Below are positions 1 through 9,300 of a stretch of 64,000 bases of DNA, piece after piece. This DNA is from Phytomonospora endophytica. Lineage in GTDB: Bacteria; Actinomycetota; Actinomycetes; Mycobacteriales; Micromonosporaceae. The stretch is from NCBI RefSeq assembly GCF_014202425.1, contig NZ_JACHGT010000005.1:434001-498000 (forward strand), written 5' to 3'. Both the position numbers and the translations under genes were made by a program. Position 1 is the first letter of the stretch. The number at the start of each line of letters is the position of its first letter. Below the pieces are notes generated by a model. That model ran no database searches and was not told where the DNA came from. It saw nothing but the letters and a program-made list of their open reading frames with translations.

Positions 1-546
1 CGCGTCGCCCTGCACCGCGACGTAGCCGTCGGCGCTCGCCTCCTCGATGTGTTCGTGGCGGCGGTCGACGACGACGATGCGGTCGGCGGGGATGCCTGAG
101 GCCCGCAGGGTCGCGATGGCGCTGCGGCCCTTGGTGCCGTAGCCGATGACGACGGTGTGGTCGCGCAATGTCCTGCTCCAGCTCTTCTCCCGCCACGCCG
201 CACGCGTGCGCCGGGTGAGGACCTCGACGGTCGTGCCGACGAGAACGACGAGGAAGATCACGCGCAAGGGCGTGATCACGACGATGTTGATCAGGCGCGA
301 CGTGTCGTCGATCGGGACGATGTCGCCGTACCCGGTCGTGCTCAACGTGACCGTGGCGTAGTAGACGGCGTCGAGGACGGAGACGGCGCCGTCGGCGGAA
401 TCGCGGTAGCCCTCCCGGTCGATGATCACCAGGAAGCACGCGAGGACCAGACACGCGCCCGCCGCGCCGACGCGGATGAGGATCGCCCGTGCCGGACTCA
501 GCCGCGCGCTGGGCATGTGCACGGGGGTGCGGTGGTCGGTGGACAC
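1..546 (-). CDS. Two-TM potassium channel with TrkA-N/RCK domain (3' end outside window)
   Basis: Partial gene: 182 codons are visible, running off the left edge. The GTG start at 546 gives a protein with a TM helix at about residues 22-42, a pore loop with the selectivity filter TTGYGD at residues 70-75, and a second TM helix at about 84-108. A cytoplasmic Rossmann-type TrkA-N (RCK) domain begins at about 131, with GYGTKG at 135-140 as its nucleotide-binding loop. This order is that of bacterial Kch/MthK-like channels, in which ligand binding to RCK gates K+ flux through the cytoplasmic membrane. An in-frame ATG ten codons in (514-516) is an alternative start. The family assignment is secure; ligand and physiological role cannot be read. 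Confidence 0.9.
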   Translation of the reverse strand, partial: MSTDHRTPVHMPSARLSPARAILIRVGAAGACLVLACFLVIIDREGYRDSADGAVSVLDAVYYATVTLSTTGYGDIVPIDDTSRLINIVVITPLRVIFLVVLVGTTVEVLTRRTRAAWREKSWSRTLRDHTVVIGYGTKGRSAIATLRASGIPADRIVVVDRRHEHIEEASADGYVAVQGDA

Positions 547-767
547 GGGGGTAACTTAGCGCACGTACCGGACGATTCAGGCGAGGCCGGCGCTCGCGGG
601 CCGATGACCGCGGCGGCCGTCGGCGAACTCGCCGGATCCGCCGTGCCGAACGCCGCCGGTGAAGGACGGATCATGGTGGCGCGATCGGCGGGCTTGCGCC
701 CACCCCCCACGAAACAACCCCCGTCCTACCCTTGCCAACCAGCACCCCGTACGCGATCCTGTCCAGC

Positions 768-1502
768 GTGATCCTTACGCCGCAGCAGTTGTCGATCCAG
801 CTGTACACCCTGCGCTCGCTCGCCGAGGACGATCCGGCGGCCGTGCTGGCCAAGCTCGCCGAGCTGGGCTACCGCTCGGTCGAGATGGCCGGGACGTACG
901 GGCGCACGGCGGGCGAGTTCCGCCGCCTCCTGGACGACGCCGGGCTGCAGGCGACGTCGAGCCACGTCAAACTCAACGACGCGATCGTCGACACGATCAA
1001 CGACGCGCTGACCCTCGGCCACTCCTTCATCGTCGTGCCGTGGGCGCAGTTCGACACCGCCGACGAGTGGCGGCGCTTCGCCGACGAGCTGACGGCCGCG
1101 GCGGTCCTGGCGCAGCAGGCGGGCATCAGCCTCGGCTACCACAACCACGCCCACGAGTTCACCCAGACGATCGACGGCGTGCGGCCCTACGAGCTGATCA
1201 CGTCCAACACCGACCCGCACCTCGTGCACCTCGAAGTCGACCTCTACTGGGCGGTCCACGCCGGCGTCGACCCGCGCGACATCCTCGCGGCGAACCCCGG
1301 CCGCGTGCGCCAGGTGCACGTCAAGGACCGCACGATCGACGGCGCCATGGCCGACCCGGGCGAGGGCGTCATCGACTTCACCGACCTCATCCCCATGGCG
1401 GCGCGTTCCGGCGTCATCGAGTTCATCGTCGAACGCGACGACGCCCACACCCCCTACGCCACCGCCGAGACGGGCCTGGCGTTCCTGCGTCAGTTCTGCT
1501 GA
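768..1502 (+). CDS. Sugar phosphate isomerase/epimerase family protein (AP-endonuclease-2-like TIM barrel)
   Basis: About 244 residues from a GTG at 768; a TTG at 732 would add 12 residues. The N-terminus (LSIQLYTLRS), then LGYRSVEMAGTYG, GYHNHAHEF in the middle and EVDLYWAVHAG further on are hallmarks of the xylose-isomerase-like TIM barrel used by sugar phosphate isomerases/epimerases and IolE/IolI-type enzymes. The His/Glu/Asp positions in these strands normally bind a divalent metal. The C-terminal DFTDLIPMAARSG and EFIVERDD segments complete the barrel. It stands alone and its 3' end overlaps the convergent acyltransferase gene by 13 bases, so context gives no substrate. Cytoplasmic; exact reaction unknown. 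Confidence 0.85.
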   Translation: MILTPQQLSIQLYTLRSLAEDDPAAVLAKLAELGYRSVEMAGTYGRTAGEFRRLLDDAGLQATSSHVKLNDAIVDTINDALTLGHSFIVVPWAQFDTADEWRRFADELTAAAVLAQQAGISLGYHNHAHEFTQTIDGVRPYELITSNTDPHLVHLEVDLYWAVHAGVDPRDILAANPGRVRQVHVKDRTIDGAMADPGEGVIDFTDLIPMAARSGVIEFIVERDDAHTPYATAETGLAFLRQFC

Positions 1503-2473
1503 GGCAGCGGCACGCGGCCGCCGCGCTGCTCCCATCGCCCGCCGGCGGCCAGGTGCCCGACGAGGGCCCGCTGGAGGCTGTTGTCGCGCGGCAGCACCGC
1601 CAGGTCGGCCTTCTCGGGTGAGGGCACGACCTTCTTGAACACGAAGCGCAGCACGTCGAGCGTGCCGTGCAGCCCGGCCTCGTCCTTGGCGGGCATGAGC
1701 TCGAAACGCCGGCCGAAGGCGGCGATGTTCGACCCCGGCAGGACCTCGGCGAGCCTCGGGTCGAGCAGCCACGACAGGCACGTCGCGCGCGTCGCGGGAT
1801 GGTCGGGGAAGTGCTTGGGATAGAACTCGGCCGCCCACGCGAAGGACGCGTCGCAGGCCTCGGGGCTCATCGGCCCGCCCGATTCGGGGATGTGCACGCC
1901 GAGGACCGGCTCGCCCTCGGAGAGGTGCATGTCGAACTGGAGCCGGCCGAGACGGTAGATCGAGCCGCGGAAGTGCAGCGTGAACCAGAAGGCCACGTCG
2001 AGCCCGGCCTCGCCGTAGATCTGGCGGTTGATGCGCAGTTTCTCCCCGACGTCGGCGAAGGTCGCCCACGACACCTCCTCGGGCACGCCCCGTTCGGCGT
2101 GCCAGGCGAGGGTCTCGGGGAGGTGCGCGAGGAACGCGTACAGGTAGGTGAGCCGGGCGCGCGGGTCGCGCTGGTCGGCCAGCGACGGCCACGACAGCAT
2201 CCCGTGCCCGCCCATGTCGGAGCGCAGGTGCGCGACGCAGCGTTCCAGCACCCACCACATGGCCGGGTCGGCCTCGGGGTCCGGGCGCGCGGTGACGACG
2301 TCGGCGACGTCGATCTCGTCGGCGCCCATGCGGTGCAGGATCCGGATCACCTCCGAGCGGTCCGGCAGCCGTACCGGCTCGGCGGGCGCCCCGAGCTCGT
2401 CCCAGGTGGTCAAGATCTCCTGCGCGGCGTCGGGCCACCCCAGCCTCGTCCGCACTTCCCGCACGTCAATCAC
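1490..2473 (-). CDS. Acyltransferase domain-containing protein (NAT_N/GNAT_C-like)
   Basis: 327 residues from a GTG at 2473. The layout, an N-terminal helical part followed by a C-terminal acyltransferase-like fold with segments such as WFTLHFRGSIYRLGRLQFD and LGVHIPESGGPMSPEACD, matches the actinobacterial family annotated as acyltransferase domain-containing proteins with a GNAT-like C-terminal domain. No signal peptide or membrane segment, so a cytoplasmic enzyme is expected. The donor/acceptor pair is not known for the family. It converges on the isomerase gene, with a 13-base 3' overlap. Codon use looks like its neighbours. Confidence 0.7.
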   Translation of the reverse strand: MIDVREVRTRLGWPDAAQEILTTWDELGAPAEPVRLPDRSEVIRILHRMGADEIDVADVVTARPDPEADPAMWWVLERCVAHLRSDMGGHGMLSWPSLADQRDPRARLTYLYAFLAHLPETLAWHAERGVPEEVSWATFADVGEKLRINRQIYGEAGLDVAFWFTLHFRGSIYRLGRLQFDMHLSEGEPVLGVHIPESGGPMSPEACDASFAWAAEFYPKHFPDHPATRATCLSWLLDPRLAEVLPGSNIAAFGRRFELMPAKDEAGLHGTLDVLRFVFKKVVPSPEKADLAVLPRDNSLQRALVGHLAAGGRWEQRGGRVPLPQQN

Positions 2474-2538
2474 CGCGCTATCTCACCCGACGGCGACCGG
2501 CTCCGTCAACTCTCAGGTTCGCCGCCTAGAATCCGCGT

Positions 2539-2934
2539 GTGTCCCGGTTCCTCACCCGTCGCTGGCTGCTCGTCCACGCCGCGCTGATCGTCGTGTGCGC
2601 GGCCTTCGGCTACCTCGCGTGGTGGCAGATCGGCCGTGCCGCCGGCGGAAACGCGCTGAGCTGGGCCTACGCCTTCGAATGGCCGTTGTTCGCGTTGTGC
2701 GCGATCGCCTTGTGGGTCCGCGAGATCCGCGAGGAGCTGCGCAAGCACGGCCCGCTCGCCCGCGTCGAGGAACCGCCGATGGAGTCGCCGTTCCCGACCG
2801 ACGTGACGCACGCCGCCCCGGGCGGCTCCGGCGAGCCCGACGACGCGTTGTCGGCGTACAACGACTATCTGGCGTGGATGAACGAGAACCCGGACAAACG
2901 AGCCAGCGACTACCCAGGGAGACAGACCGCATGA
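2539..2934 (+). CDS. Two-TM actinobacterial membrane protein of unknown function
   Basis: 131 residues from a GTG at 2539. Two hydrophobic helices at about residues 8-32 and 42-62 are followed by a charged segment (VREIREELRKHG) and a flexible acidic tail, so the tail probably faces the cytoplasm. I do not recognise a catalytic motif. The gene is translationally coupled to the next one: its TGA and the following ATG overlap as ATGA. This pairing with a DUF3817 membrane protein is, from memory, a recurrent actinobacterial arrangement, suggesting that both work in the membrane together. Function unknown. Confidence 0.7.
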   Translation: MSRFLTRRWLLVHAALIVVCAAFGYLAWWQIGRAAGGNALSWAYAFEWPLFALCAIALWVREIREELRKHGPLARVEEPPMESPFPTDVTHAAPGGSGEPDDALSAYNDYLAWMNENPDKRASDYPGRQTA

Positions 2935-3245
2935 AGGCCGCCCTCACCCGCTACCGCGTGATGTCCTACATCGTCGGCACCCTGCTGGTCCTGCTCTTCT
3001 TCGTGGCCATGCCGCTGAAGTACGCCGGCGCCAACGACTCGCTGGTGGCGATCATCGGCCCGGTGCACGGCTTCCTGTACGTCTTCTACCTGATCGCCGC
3101 CTTCGACGTGGCCCGCCGTGCGGGCTGGCCGCTTAAGCAGACGCTGCTGGTCCTGATCGCGGGGACCGTTCCGGTGGTCTCCTTCGTCGCCGAGCGCTGG
3201 GTGCACCGGCAGATCGCGCCGAAGCTGGCCGCCGAGGCCGCCTGA
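2931..3245 (+). CDS. DUF3817 family integral membrane protein
   Basis: 104 residues from an ATG at 2931, overlapping the upstream stop by four bases. Three hydrophobic helices can be drawn: about residues 9-27, 38-60 and 70-88. The segment IIGPVHGFLYVFYLIAAFD, with its His in the second helix, is characteristic of DUF3817 membrane proteins; the C-terminus after FVAERWVHRQ is short and cytoplasmic. No enzymatic function is established for this family. Likely the second gene of a two-gene operon, followed by a hairpin at 3253-3274. Confidence 0.8.
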   Translation: MKAALTRYRVMSYIVGTLLVLLFFVAMPLKYAGANDSLVAIIGPVHGFLYVFYLIAAFDVARRAGWPLKQTLLVLIAGTVPVVSFVAERWVHRQIAPKLAAEAA

Positions 3246-3252
3246 TCACGCT

Positions 3253-3274
3253 GCGCGACCTGGGGTGGTCGCGC
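3253..3274 (+). terminator. Hairpin after DUF3817 gene
   Basis: Perfect 8-bp stem GCGCGACC / GGTCGCGC with a 6-nt loop (3261-3266), starting 8 bases after the DUF3817 stop. No U-tract follows, as is usual in high-GC actinomycetes. It likely separates this operon from the type VII secretion substrates. Confidence 0.55.
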
Positions 3275-3307
3275 TCCCATCGGGTGCGATTTAACCCGAA
3301 TCTTTTG

Positions 3308-3337
3308 TTTACTTGGCGGTCACCACTCCGCTAGGCT
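3308..3337 (+). promoter_or_regulatory. Candidate promoter of the type VII substrate pair
   Basis: TTTACT (3308-3313), an 18-nt spacer and TAGGCT (3332-3337) lie 42 bases before the ATG at 3380, in a locally AT-richer stretch. The spacing fits a housekeeping actinobacterial promoter; the -35 match is weak. Judged by eye only. Confidence 0.35.
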
Positions 3338-3379
3338 GCCGACAATCACTGGACCGTCCAATGTGGTTGGAGGCTCTCC

Positions 3380-3733
3380 ATGGCCGGAGAAGTAGGCATC
3401 CGGAGCGTGCACGACGCGGGCTCGTCGGGGCGGCAGGCGGAAACGGCCGCCGACGGCTTCAAGAGCGTCCGCCGCAACTTCGACACCTTCTGCGACGAGG
3501 CCGGCAGCGCCGCCAACGAAGGCCCGATGGTGCGGGGGATCCAGAGCTTCCAGGAGGACAACGCCAAGGCCCTCCAGTCGATCGCCACGCACGGCAGATC
3601 GGTCGGCGAGAACATCCAGGGTGGGACGGGGATGACCGTCAACTACGACACCGACATCGCCGACGGTTACCGGCTGATCACGCCGAAGTTCGGTGACGCC
3701 CGGTACAAGCAGCTTCTCGACATCAACCGCTAG
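3380..3733 (+). CDS. Small WXG100/ESX-like secreted protein candidate
   Basis: 117 residues, ATG at 3380 preceded by GGAGG. The protein is mostly helical: it opens with a helix containing GRQAETAADGFKSVRRNF, a central helix runs through MVRGIQSFQEDNAKALQSIA, and the C-terminus is non-helical. There is no Sec/Tat signal peptide. Size, helical hairpin shape and the position directly before a large protein of the same style (9-base gap) fit a type VII (ESX) secretion partner pair. I do not see a canonical WXG turn, so the family call is by architecture and context rather than motif. Confidence 0.6.
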   Translation: MAGEVGIRSVHDAGSSGRQAETAADGFKSVRRNFDTFCDEAGSAANEGPMVRGIQSFQEDNAKALQSIATHGRSVGENIQGGTGMTVNYDTDIADGYRLITPKFGDARYKQLLDINR

Positions 3734-3742
3734 GAGGACGCC

Positions 3743-6346
3743 GTGGCATGGGACGCCAGCCCCTGGGAGACCAAGGCGAATGACGCGGTGGTGCGAGCCA
3801 ACGCCAACAACCTCAACGGGCTCGCCGGTCAGATCACCGGGCGCGGTTCGAATCTGCGCGGAACGATCGAGAAGGGCGCGGTGGAGTTCAGCTCCATCGT
3901 GTCCGACCCGATCCGGCAGCGCAACGCCGACAACATGGCCTCCTGGCAGGAGGGCACGCAGGCGGCGATCTTCGGCGGGACCGTCCTCAACGGCTGGGCG
4001 GGCGAGATCAAGACCTTCCGGCTGGCACTGGAGGCGCTGGAGGCCCGTTACCGCACCGAGCTCAACAAGATCTTCGAGATCGGCACCGGCGGCCCGGGCG
4101 AGGGCGCGGCCAGCACCTCGCGGCTTCAGCGGCAGGAGAGCCTGGAAGGCGAGCTCACGCGCGAGGCGACCCGCCTGCGCGGGGTGTTCGACGACGAGAC
4201 CGAGAAGCGCGGCGGCCAGATGGCCAACGGTCCCACGCCCGAGGTGCTGAAGGAGCTCGTCGGCAGCGGGGAGATGGGCTGGGCGGCGTTCAACCTGTGG
4301 GGGGTCAAGGCACCGGTCCCGCTGGACGCCAAGGACGGTGAAGACCTCGCCGAGATGCTCAAGAACAAGATCAAGAACGGTGAGAAGCTCACCGACGCCG
4401 ACCGCGAGCTGCTTCTCCAGCTCCAGGCCCTGACCGGGCACGCGGCGTGGTTGCAGAAGAACGGCGGCGACCTCACCAAGAACGAGCTGGCGTTCCTCAA
4501 GGCCTTCTACGACGGCATCGGCGGCAAGCGTGTCTACGGTGGCGGCGGCATGGGCGGCAACCACGACATGATCAACAACGGGGCGCTGTTCCAGATCGAC
4601 GAGTGGCTCAAGGACGGCAAGCTCTCGGCGGGCGACGCCGCACTCGTCCGCGGGGCGGTCGGTTCGGGCATCCTGGCGCTGTCCGACGAGGGCATCGGCG
4701 GCGGTCTGGACATGCTGCCCGAGACCGTGCAGCGCTTGGTCAACACCGAGATCAACGACGACCAGATCGACGGCAACAACGTCGCGTCCGAATGGCGCGA
4801 GGGCTTCGGGAAGCTGGCGCCGCTGCTCGGTGCCGCCGCTCCGGGCCTCGTCGGTGGTCTGGCCTTCTCCAGCCGCACCACGGTCCGGATGGCGGAGTTC
4901 GCCCACTGGCTCGGCGGGGCCGAGGACAAGCCGCCCTTCGGGCTCAAGGGCGGAGTCGAGCACCTCGCGGGGATGGAACAGATCCTCGACGCCTCGACCC
5001 GCAACCACGAGGCGAACCAGACGGTCCTCACCGGCGGCGTCCGCAACTCCGAGTACGGCGCCGACACCCCCGAGTTCGTGCTCCGCGAGCTGTTCGGGCA
5101 GCCGTGGAAGGACAACGGCAAGTCCGCGGCGGGTCTCATCGACTGGATCCCCGGCGCGGCCACCAGCGACGAGCCCTACGAGCGTTACCTCGCGGGCACG
5201 TCGACGGCTTCGCTCATCGACGTCATGACCAACACCGAGAAGACGCACTGGGACCAGCCCGCCTTCGAGTTCTTCACCGGGGCGGGGGGCCCGCTCGACG
5301 GCGACATCAACTCGCCGATGGGCAAGCTCAACCCCTACGTCTCACGTGAGATGGGTGAGATCGCGACCACCTACATGCAGTCCTTCGGCGGGATCGACGG
5401 TTCCGACTCGCCCAAGACGCAGTGGGGTTACATGATCACCGATGCCAACGGCAAGGAGGTCTGGGTCAACGACGGGCTGCAGATCTCCGAGAACGACCGC
5501 GTGCGGTTCTTCCAGCTCGTGGCCGGTGACCCGGTGGCCGGCGCGAAACTCGGCGACGATGTGATGGCCGTGATCTACGACAACTCCAAGACGATGGCCG
5601 AACACCCCGAACTGGCCGGGCGGCTTTCGGCGGTCAACGGGCAGCTCTTCGGGAACCTCGCCAACGGGCTTCGCAACAACGCGCTCGACTACGTCGCCGG
5701 TGTGGAGTCCGGCCAGGCCGGCGACACGGCCAAGGCGATCAGGGGCGACACGATCCTGTCGACCTGGGCCGGTGCGGGGGTCAGTGTCGGCTTCACCGGG
5801 CTCGGCACGGGCATCGACATCTACGACAACCTCCACCCCGGGGGCCGCCTCGGGAGCGACGTGCACGGCCCGCTGATCAAGAGCCTGCCGACCGGTATCG
5901 CCCAGGCGATCATCGGTGCCGTCATCCCGCTGAACATCGATCCCACCACCCCCTACGACGCCAGCGACATCGACATGAAGCCCGTCGCCGGCAACATCGA
6001 CCAGCCGCGCTTCCAGGCGTACCAGATGCACGGCATGCTCGCCAACCAGCTGGAGAGCGGGAAGATCGACTACAACGATCTGCCGAAGAACCTCCAGGGC
6101 GACAACGGCGGGCTGCGCGGCATGCACGCCGAGACCGAGGACATGAAGCGGATGACCTCGGACCTGGCCGCGGCCTTGAGGAAGTCGGGAGTGGACCCGG
6201 CCGACACCAAGTTCGACTCCTACATCTACGCCTCCGACGGCGACCGGCACGACTTCAACAAGGACTACGACGAGTACAAGAAGTGGCGGAACAACCCCGA
6301 GCACTTCGAAGGCTCCGGGGGCAAGGCTCCCGACCCGACCGATTGA
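3743..6346 (+). CDS. Large putative type VII-secreted protein of unknown function
   Basis: 867 residues, GTG at 3743 with AGGAGG just upstream (3734-3739). The first roughly 150 residues are helical and begin MAWDASPWETKANDAV, resembling an ESX/LXG-like targeting region, with several WXG-like spots (SWQEG, NGWAG). The middle is helical (residues about 190-300) and then contains repeated glycine-rich turns (GGGGMGGNHDM, LSDEGIGGGLDML). A hydrophobic patch at about 680-730 (WAGAGVSVGFTGLGTGIDI; GIAQAIIGAVIPLNI) could insert into a membrane or bury in a core. The C-terminal tail is acidic and polar. No toxin catalytic motif was recognised and no immunity gene follows. It is probably co-transcribed with the 117-aa protein and ends at a strong hairpin. 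Confidence 0.65.
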   Translation: MAWDASPWETKANDAVVRANANNLNGLAGQITGRGSNLRGTIEKGAVEFSSIVSDPIRQRNADNMASWQEGTQAAIFGGTVLNGWAGEIKTFRLALEALEARYRTELNKIFEIGTGGPGEGAASTSRLQRQESLEGELTREATRLRGVFDDETEKRGGQMANGPTPEVLKELVGSGEMGWAAFNLWGVKAPVPLDAKDGEDLAEMLKNKIKNGEKLTDADRELLLQLQALTGHAAWLQKNGGDLTKNELAFLKAFYDGIGGKRVYGGGGMGGNHDMINNGALFQIDEWLKDGKLSAGDAALVRGAVGSGILALSDEGIGGGLDMLPETVQRLVNTEINDDQIDGNNVASEWREGFGKLAPLLGAAAPGLVGGLAFSSRTTVRMAEFAHWLGGAEDKPPFGLKGGVEHLAGMEQILDASTRNHEANQTVLTGGVRNSEYGADTPEFVLRELFGQPWKDNGKSAAGLIDWIPGAATSDEPYERYLAGTSTASLIDVMTNTEKTHWDQPAFEFFTGAGGPLDGDINSPMGKLNPYVSREMGEIATTYMQSFGGIDGSDSPKTQWGYMITDANGKEVWVNDGLQISENDRVRFFQLVAGDPVAGAKLGDDVMAVIYDNSKTMAEHPELAGRLSAVNGQLFGNLANGLRNNALDYVAGVESGQAGDTAKAIRGDTILSTWAGAGVSVGFTGLGTGIDIYDNLHPGGRLGSDVHGPLIKSLPTGIAQAIIGAVIPLNIDPTTPYDASDIDMKPVAGNIDQPRFQAYQMHGMLANQLESGKIDYNDLPKNLQGDNGGLRGMHAETEDMKRMTSDLAAALRKSGVDPADTKFDSYIYASDGDRHDFNKDYDEYKKWRNNPEHFEGSGGKAPDPTD

Positions 6347-6353
6347 TCCGCGT

Positions 6354-6387
6354 ACCGCGGCCCGGGCCTTCTGGTCCGGGCCGCGGT
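6354..6387. terminator. Bidirectional terminator hairpin
   Basis: A 15-bp stem with one mismatch: left arm 6354-6368 (ACCGCGGCCCGGGCC), 4-nt loop TTCT, right arm 6373-6387. It sits exactly between the convergent type VII substrate gene (stop 6346) and the subtilase gene (stop 6399), so it can serve both. Confidence 0.85.
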
Positions 6388-6398
6388 CCTGGGTGCGT

Positions 6399-9300
6399 CT
6401 ACCTCACCCCCCACGCCCGGATCGTCGTCGCGGTCACGCTCGCGCCGTTCGCGTCGGTCGCCGACACGCGCGTCGACACGAAGCGCGCGCCTGCTGGGTG
6501 CCTCAGTGAAGCGGTGGCGTGGTCACCGACACGGCTGACGGTGACGGCCTTCCAGGTGGCGCCGTCGTCGTAGGAGACCTCGAAGCGCAGCCTCGTCGCG
6601 GTCGTCGGCGGGGTTCCGGGCTGGCGGTAGACGTCGAGGGTCAGGTCCTGCCGGTACTTCCCGGGCACGAAGCCGTCGCTGATGTTCGGCGAGTCGATCC
6701 GTACGGCGTTGAGCCCGGCGGGGGTGCCGTCCATGCGGTGGTGGGGGATGGTGAAGGTCCAGGTCGCGGTGGTCTTCGTGCCCAGGACCGACCAGGGGAC
6801 GTCGCGTTCGGCGGTGCAGTCGAGGGTGTGCGAACCGTGCGCCATGGCGTCGACGACCACGCCGCCGACGCACGGCTGTTCGGTCGACAGGATCTCCATG
6901 CCGTGCGGGTCGCGCAGGCGTGTCGTCCCGGTGACCAGCGGCCCCTCGTAGTTGGCGCGCACGTTCGGGTCGGAGCCGGTGAACATGGGCATCCGGATCG
7001 CGAGGTGCCCGCCGTGGTGCATCCACGCGCCGCCGGAGTCCTCGGGTCCGCCGACGCCCGCGCCGAGGGGCGCCTCGTTCCAGTGCACGGTCTGGGGTGT
7101 CAGGGTCCGTTCGCCGGCCCAGAACAGCTGCTCGAAGTTCTGCCCGTCGCCGACGAAGGTGAAGCCGCCCCAGGTGAGTCCCGGGTGCAGCGAGAAGAAC
7201 TCGGTCCGTTGCGACGGCCACGCCACCTCGGTGACCGACGCGAAACCGGCGAGGCCGTCGGGTGAGGCGGCGACCTGGTTGAGCCGTGAACCTTCGATCC
7301 GCGTGGTCCCCTGCGAGTGGTACACGGCCTGTTCACGTGACAGGCCGCTGTCCCGCGCGGTGTAGGCGGGTGTGGCGGGAAGCCCGCCGGTGGAAGGGAA
7401 GTAGAGCGTGTAGACGTGCGTGGTCACGCCGCTTCGCACCGCGCGATGGACGGGCTGGTAGGAGTAGAACAGCCTCGTCTTCGGTGCCGTGCCGGCCGAG
7501 ACGACGTACACGGGCGCGCCGACGGTGTTCGCGCCGATCCCCGTCGCGCCGAAGCTGAGGGTCACGTTGGCCTCGCGGTAGGACGTCGTCCGGTCGAGGG
7601 TGACCTTCGACAGCACGCCCTTGGCGAGGTCCCAGGTCGTCGTGGTGTCCGTGGCGGCGATGGTCACGCGCGTGTCGAAGGCGGTCAGCCGGGACTGGGT
7701 TCCGATGCTGCGGGCCGTGCCGAAGATCTGGTACCGGCCGGGGGTCAGACGGACGGTGCCGGTGTAGTTCGTGTCCCAGTCGGTGATGTAGCCCGACTCG
7801 CCGGTGTCGAGGTTCGCCCAGGCCGCGTCGATGCCGTCGATCCGGTCGCCGGGCCGTGCCTTCGGGGTGAGCGTGAGCTTGTGCAGCTCGCGTTCGAGGT
7901 CGAGCCCGAGGGCCGTGCGGGCGGTGTGGGTGCCGTCGGTGGCGACGAGGGCCGCGCCGATCAGGCCCAGGGCCGCGTCCGCCGAAGGGTGCAAGGTGAT
8001 GACGACGTCGGCCGTGCCGCCCGCCGGGACGGTCAGCGTCGGCGTGTCGAGGGTGAACAGCCCGGCCGGGATCGCCGTGCCCCCGGCGTTGGCGCCGGTC
8101 ACGGACAGGGTCAGGGTGAGCGGGGTGTCGCCGGAGTTGGCGTAGGTGACCGTCCGGCTCGGCGCGGGTTGCTGGTGCGGCCAGGCGTAGAGCCCGAAAC
8201 TGAGGCTGCCGACGGACACGCTGAGGGGACCCGTGACCGCGCGGGCCAGGTCGAGGCGCCCGGTCCCCTGCTCGTAGGGGGTCAGGCCGTCGAGCGGGTG
8301 GGCGGCGCCCATCAGGGCCGCCTTGAGCCGCTCGGCGGTCCAGTCGGGATGTGCCTGCTTGAGCAGCGCGGCGCCTCCGGCGACGTGCGGTGAGGCCATG
8401 GACGTGCCGGACTCGCTCGTGTGGTTCTCGTCGACGGGCGTGCCCATCGACGTACCGGACGCGCGGGCGGCGACGATCGAGCCGCCGGGCGCGGTGATGT
8501 CGGGTTTGACGGCACCGTCGCCGAGGCGCGGCCCGCGGCTGGAGGACTCCGACAGCACGTCGGTCTTCTCCACCGAGCCGACGGTGAGGGCCGCGTCGGC
8601 GGCACCGGGCGAGCCGATCATGTGGGGTGCGCCGTAGTTGCCGGCCGAGACGACGAAGAGGGTCCCGGTGTGTTCGGTGAGCATGTTCAGGGCCTGCTCG
8701 ACGGGGCCGGTGCCGTCGCTCGGATAGCCGCCGATGCTCATGTTGACCACGTCGGAGCCGCCGTGCGCGGCCCATTCCATCCCGGCGATAATGGCGCTCT
8801 CGTCGCAGAAGCCGTCGTCGCCGCAGACCTTGCCGATCAGGAGCCCGGCGCCGGGCGCGACGCCGGTGTAGCGGCCCTGCGAGGCCGTTCCGGTGCCCGC
8901 GACGATCGAGGCGACGTGGGTCCCATGTCCGTTGCCGTCGATCGCCTCCGGTGACGTGCCGGTGAAGTCGGCGGTCTCGGTGACGCCGCCGAGGTCGGGG
9001 TGGGCGGGGTCGTAGCCGGTGTCGAGGACGGCGACGGTGACGCCCTCCCCGTCGAACCCGGCGTTCCACGCGGCGGGCGCACCGACCTGCGGAACGCTCA
9101 CATCGAGCGCGACACGGGCCGTACCGTCCAGCCAGACGCGCTCGACACCCTTGCGGGTGGAGTTCAGCGAGGCCCACCAGGAACCGTCCACAGTGGATAC
9201 GGTGACGGCTTCGGCGCCGATGCCGTCGAGGGTCGCGCTCGTCTTCTCCACGCCCGGGCGCCGCCGCTCGAAGGTCCCTTCACCGTCGGTCTCGACGATC

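Noticed and set aside
726-2438. Long antisense reading frames over the isomerase/acyltransferase genes
   Set aside because: Arg/Ala/Pro-rich translations without family motifs; the opposite strand has clear family proteins. High GC gives long spurious frames.
3320-5248. 642-codon frame antisense to the large type VII substrate
   Set aside because: Low-complexity Val/Glu/Arg composition is the shadow of GC-biased third positions; a good ribosome-binding site and coupled upstream gene support the + strand.
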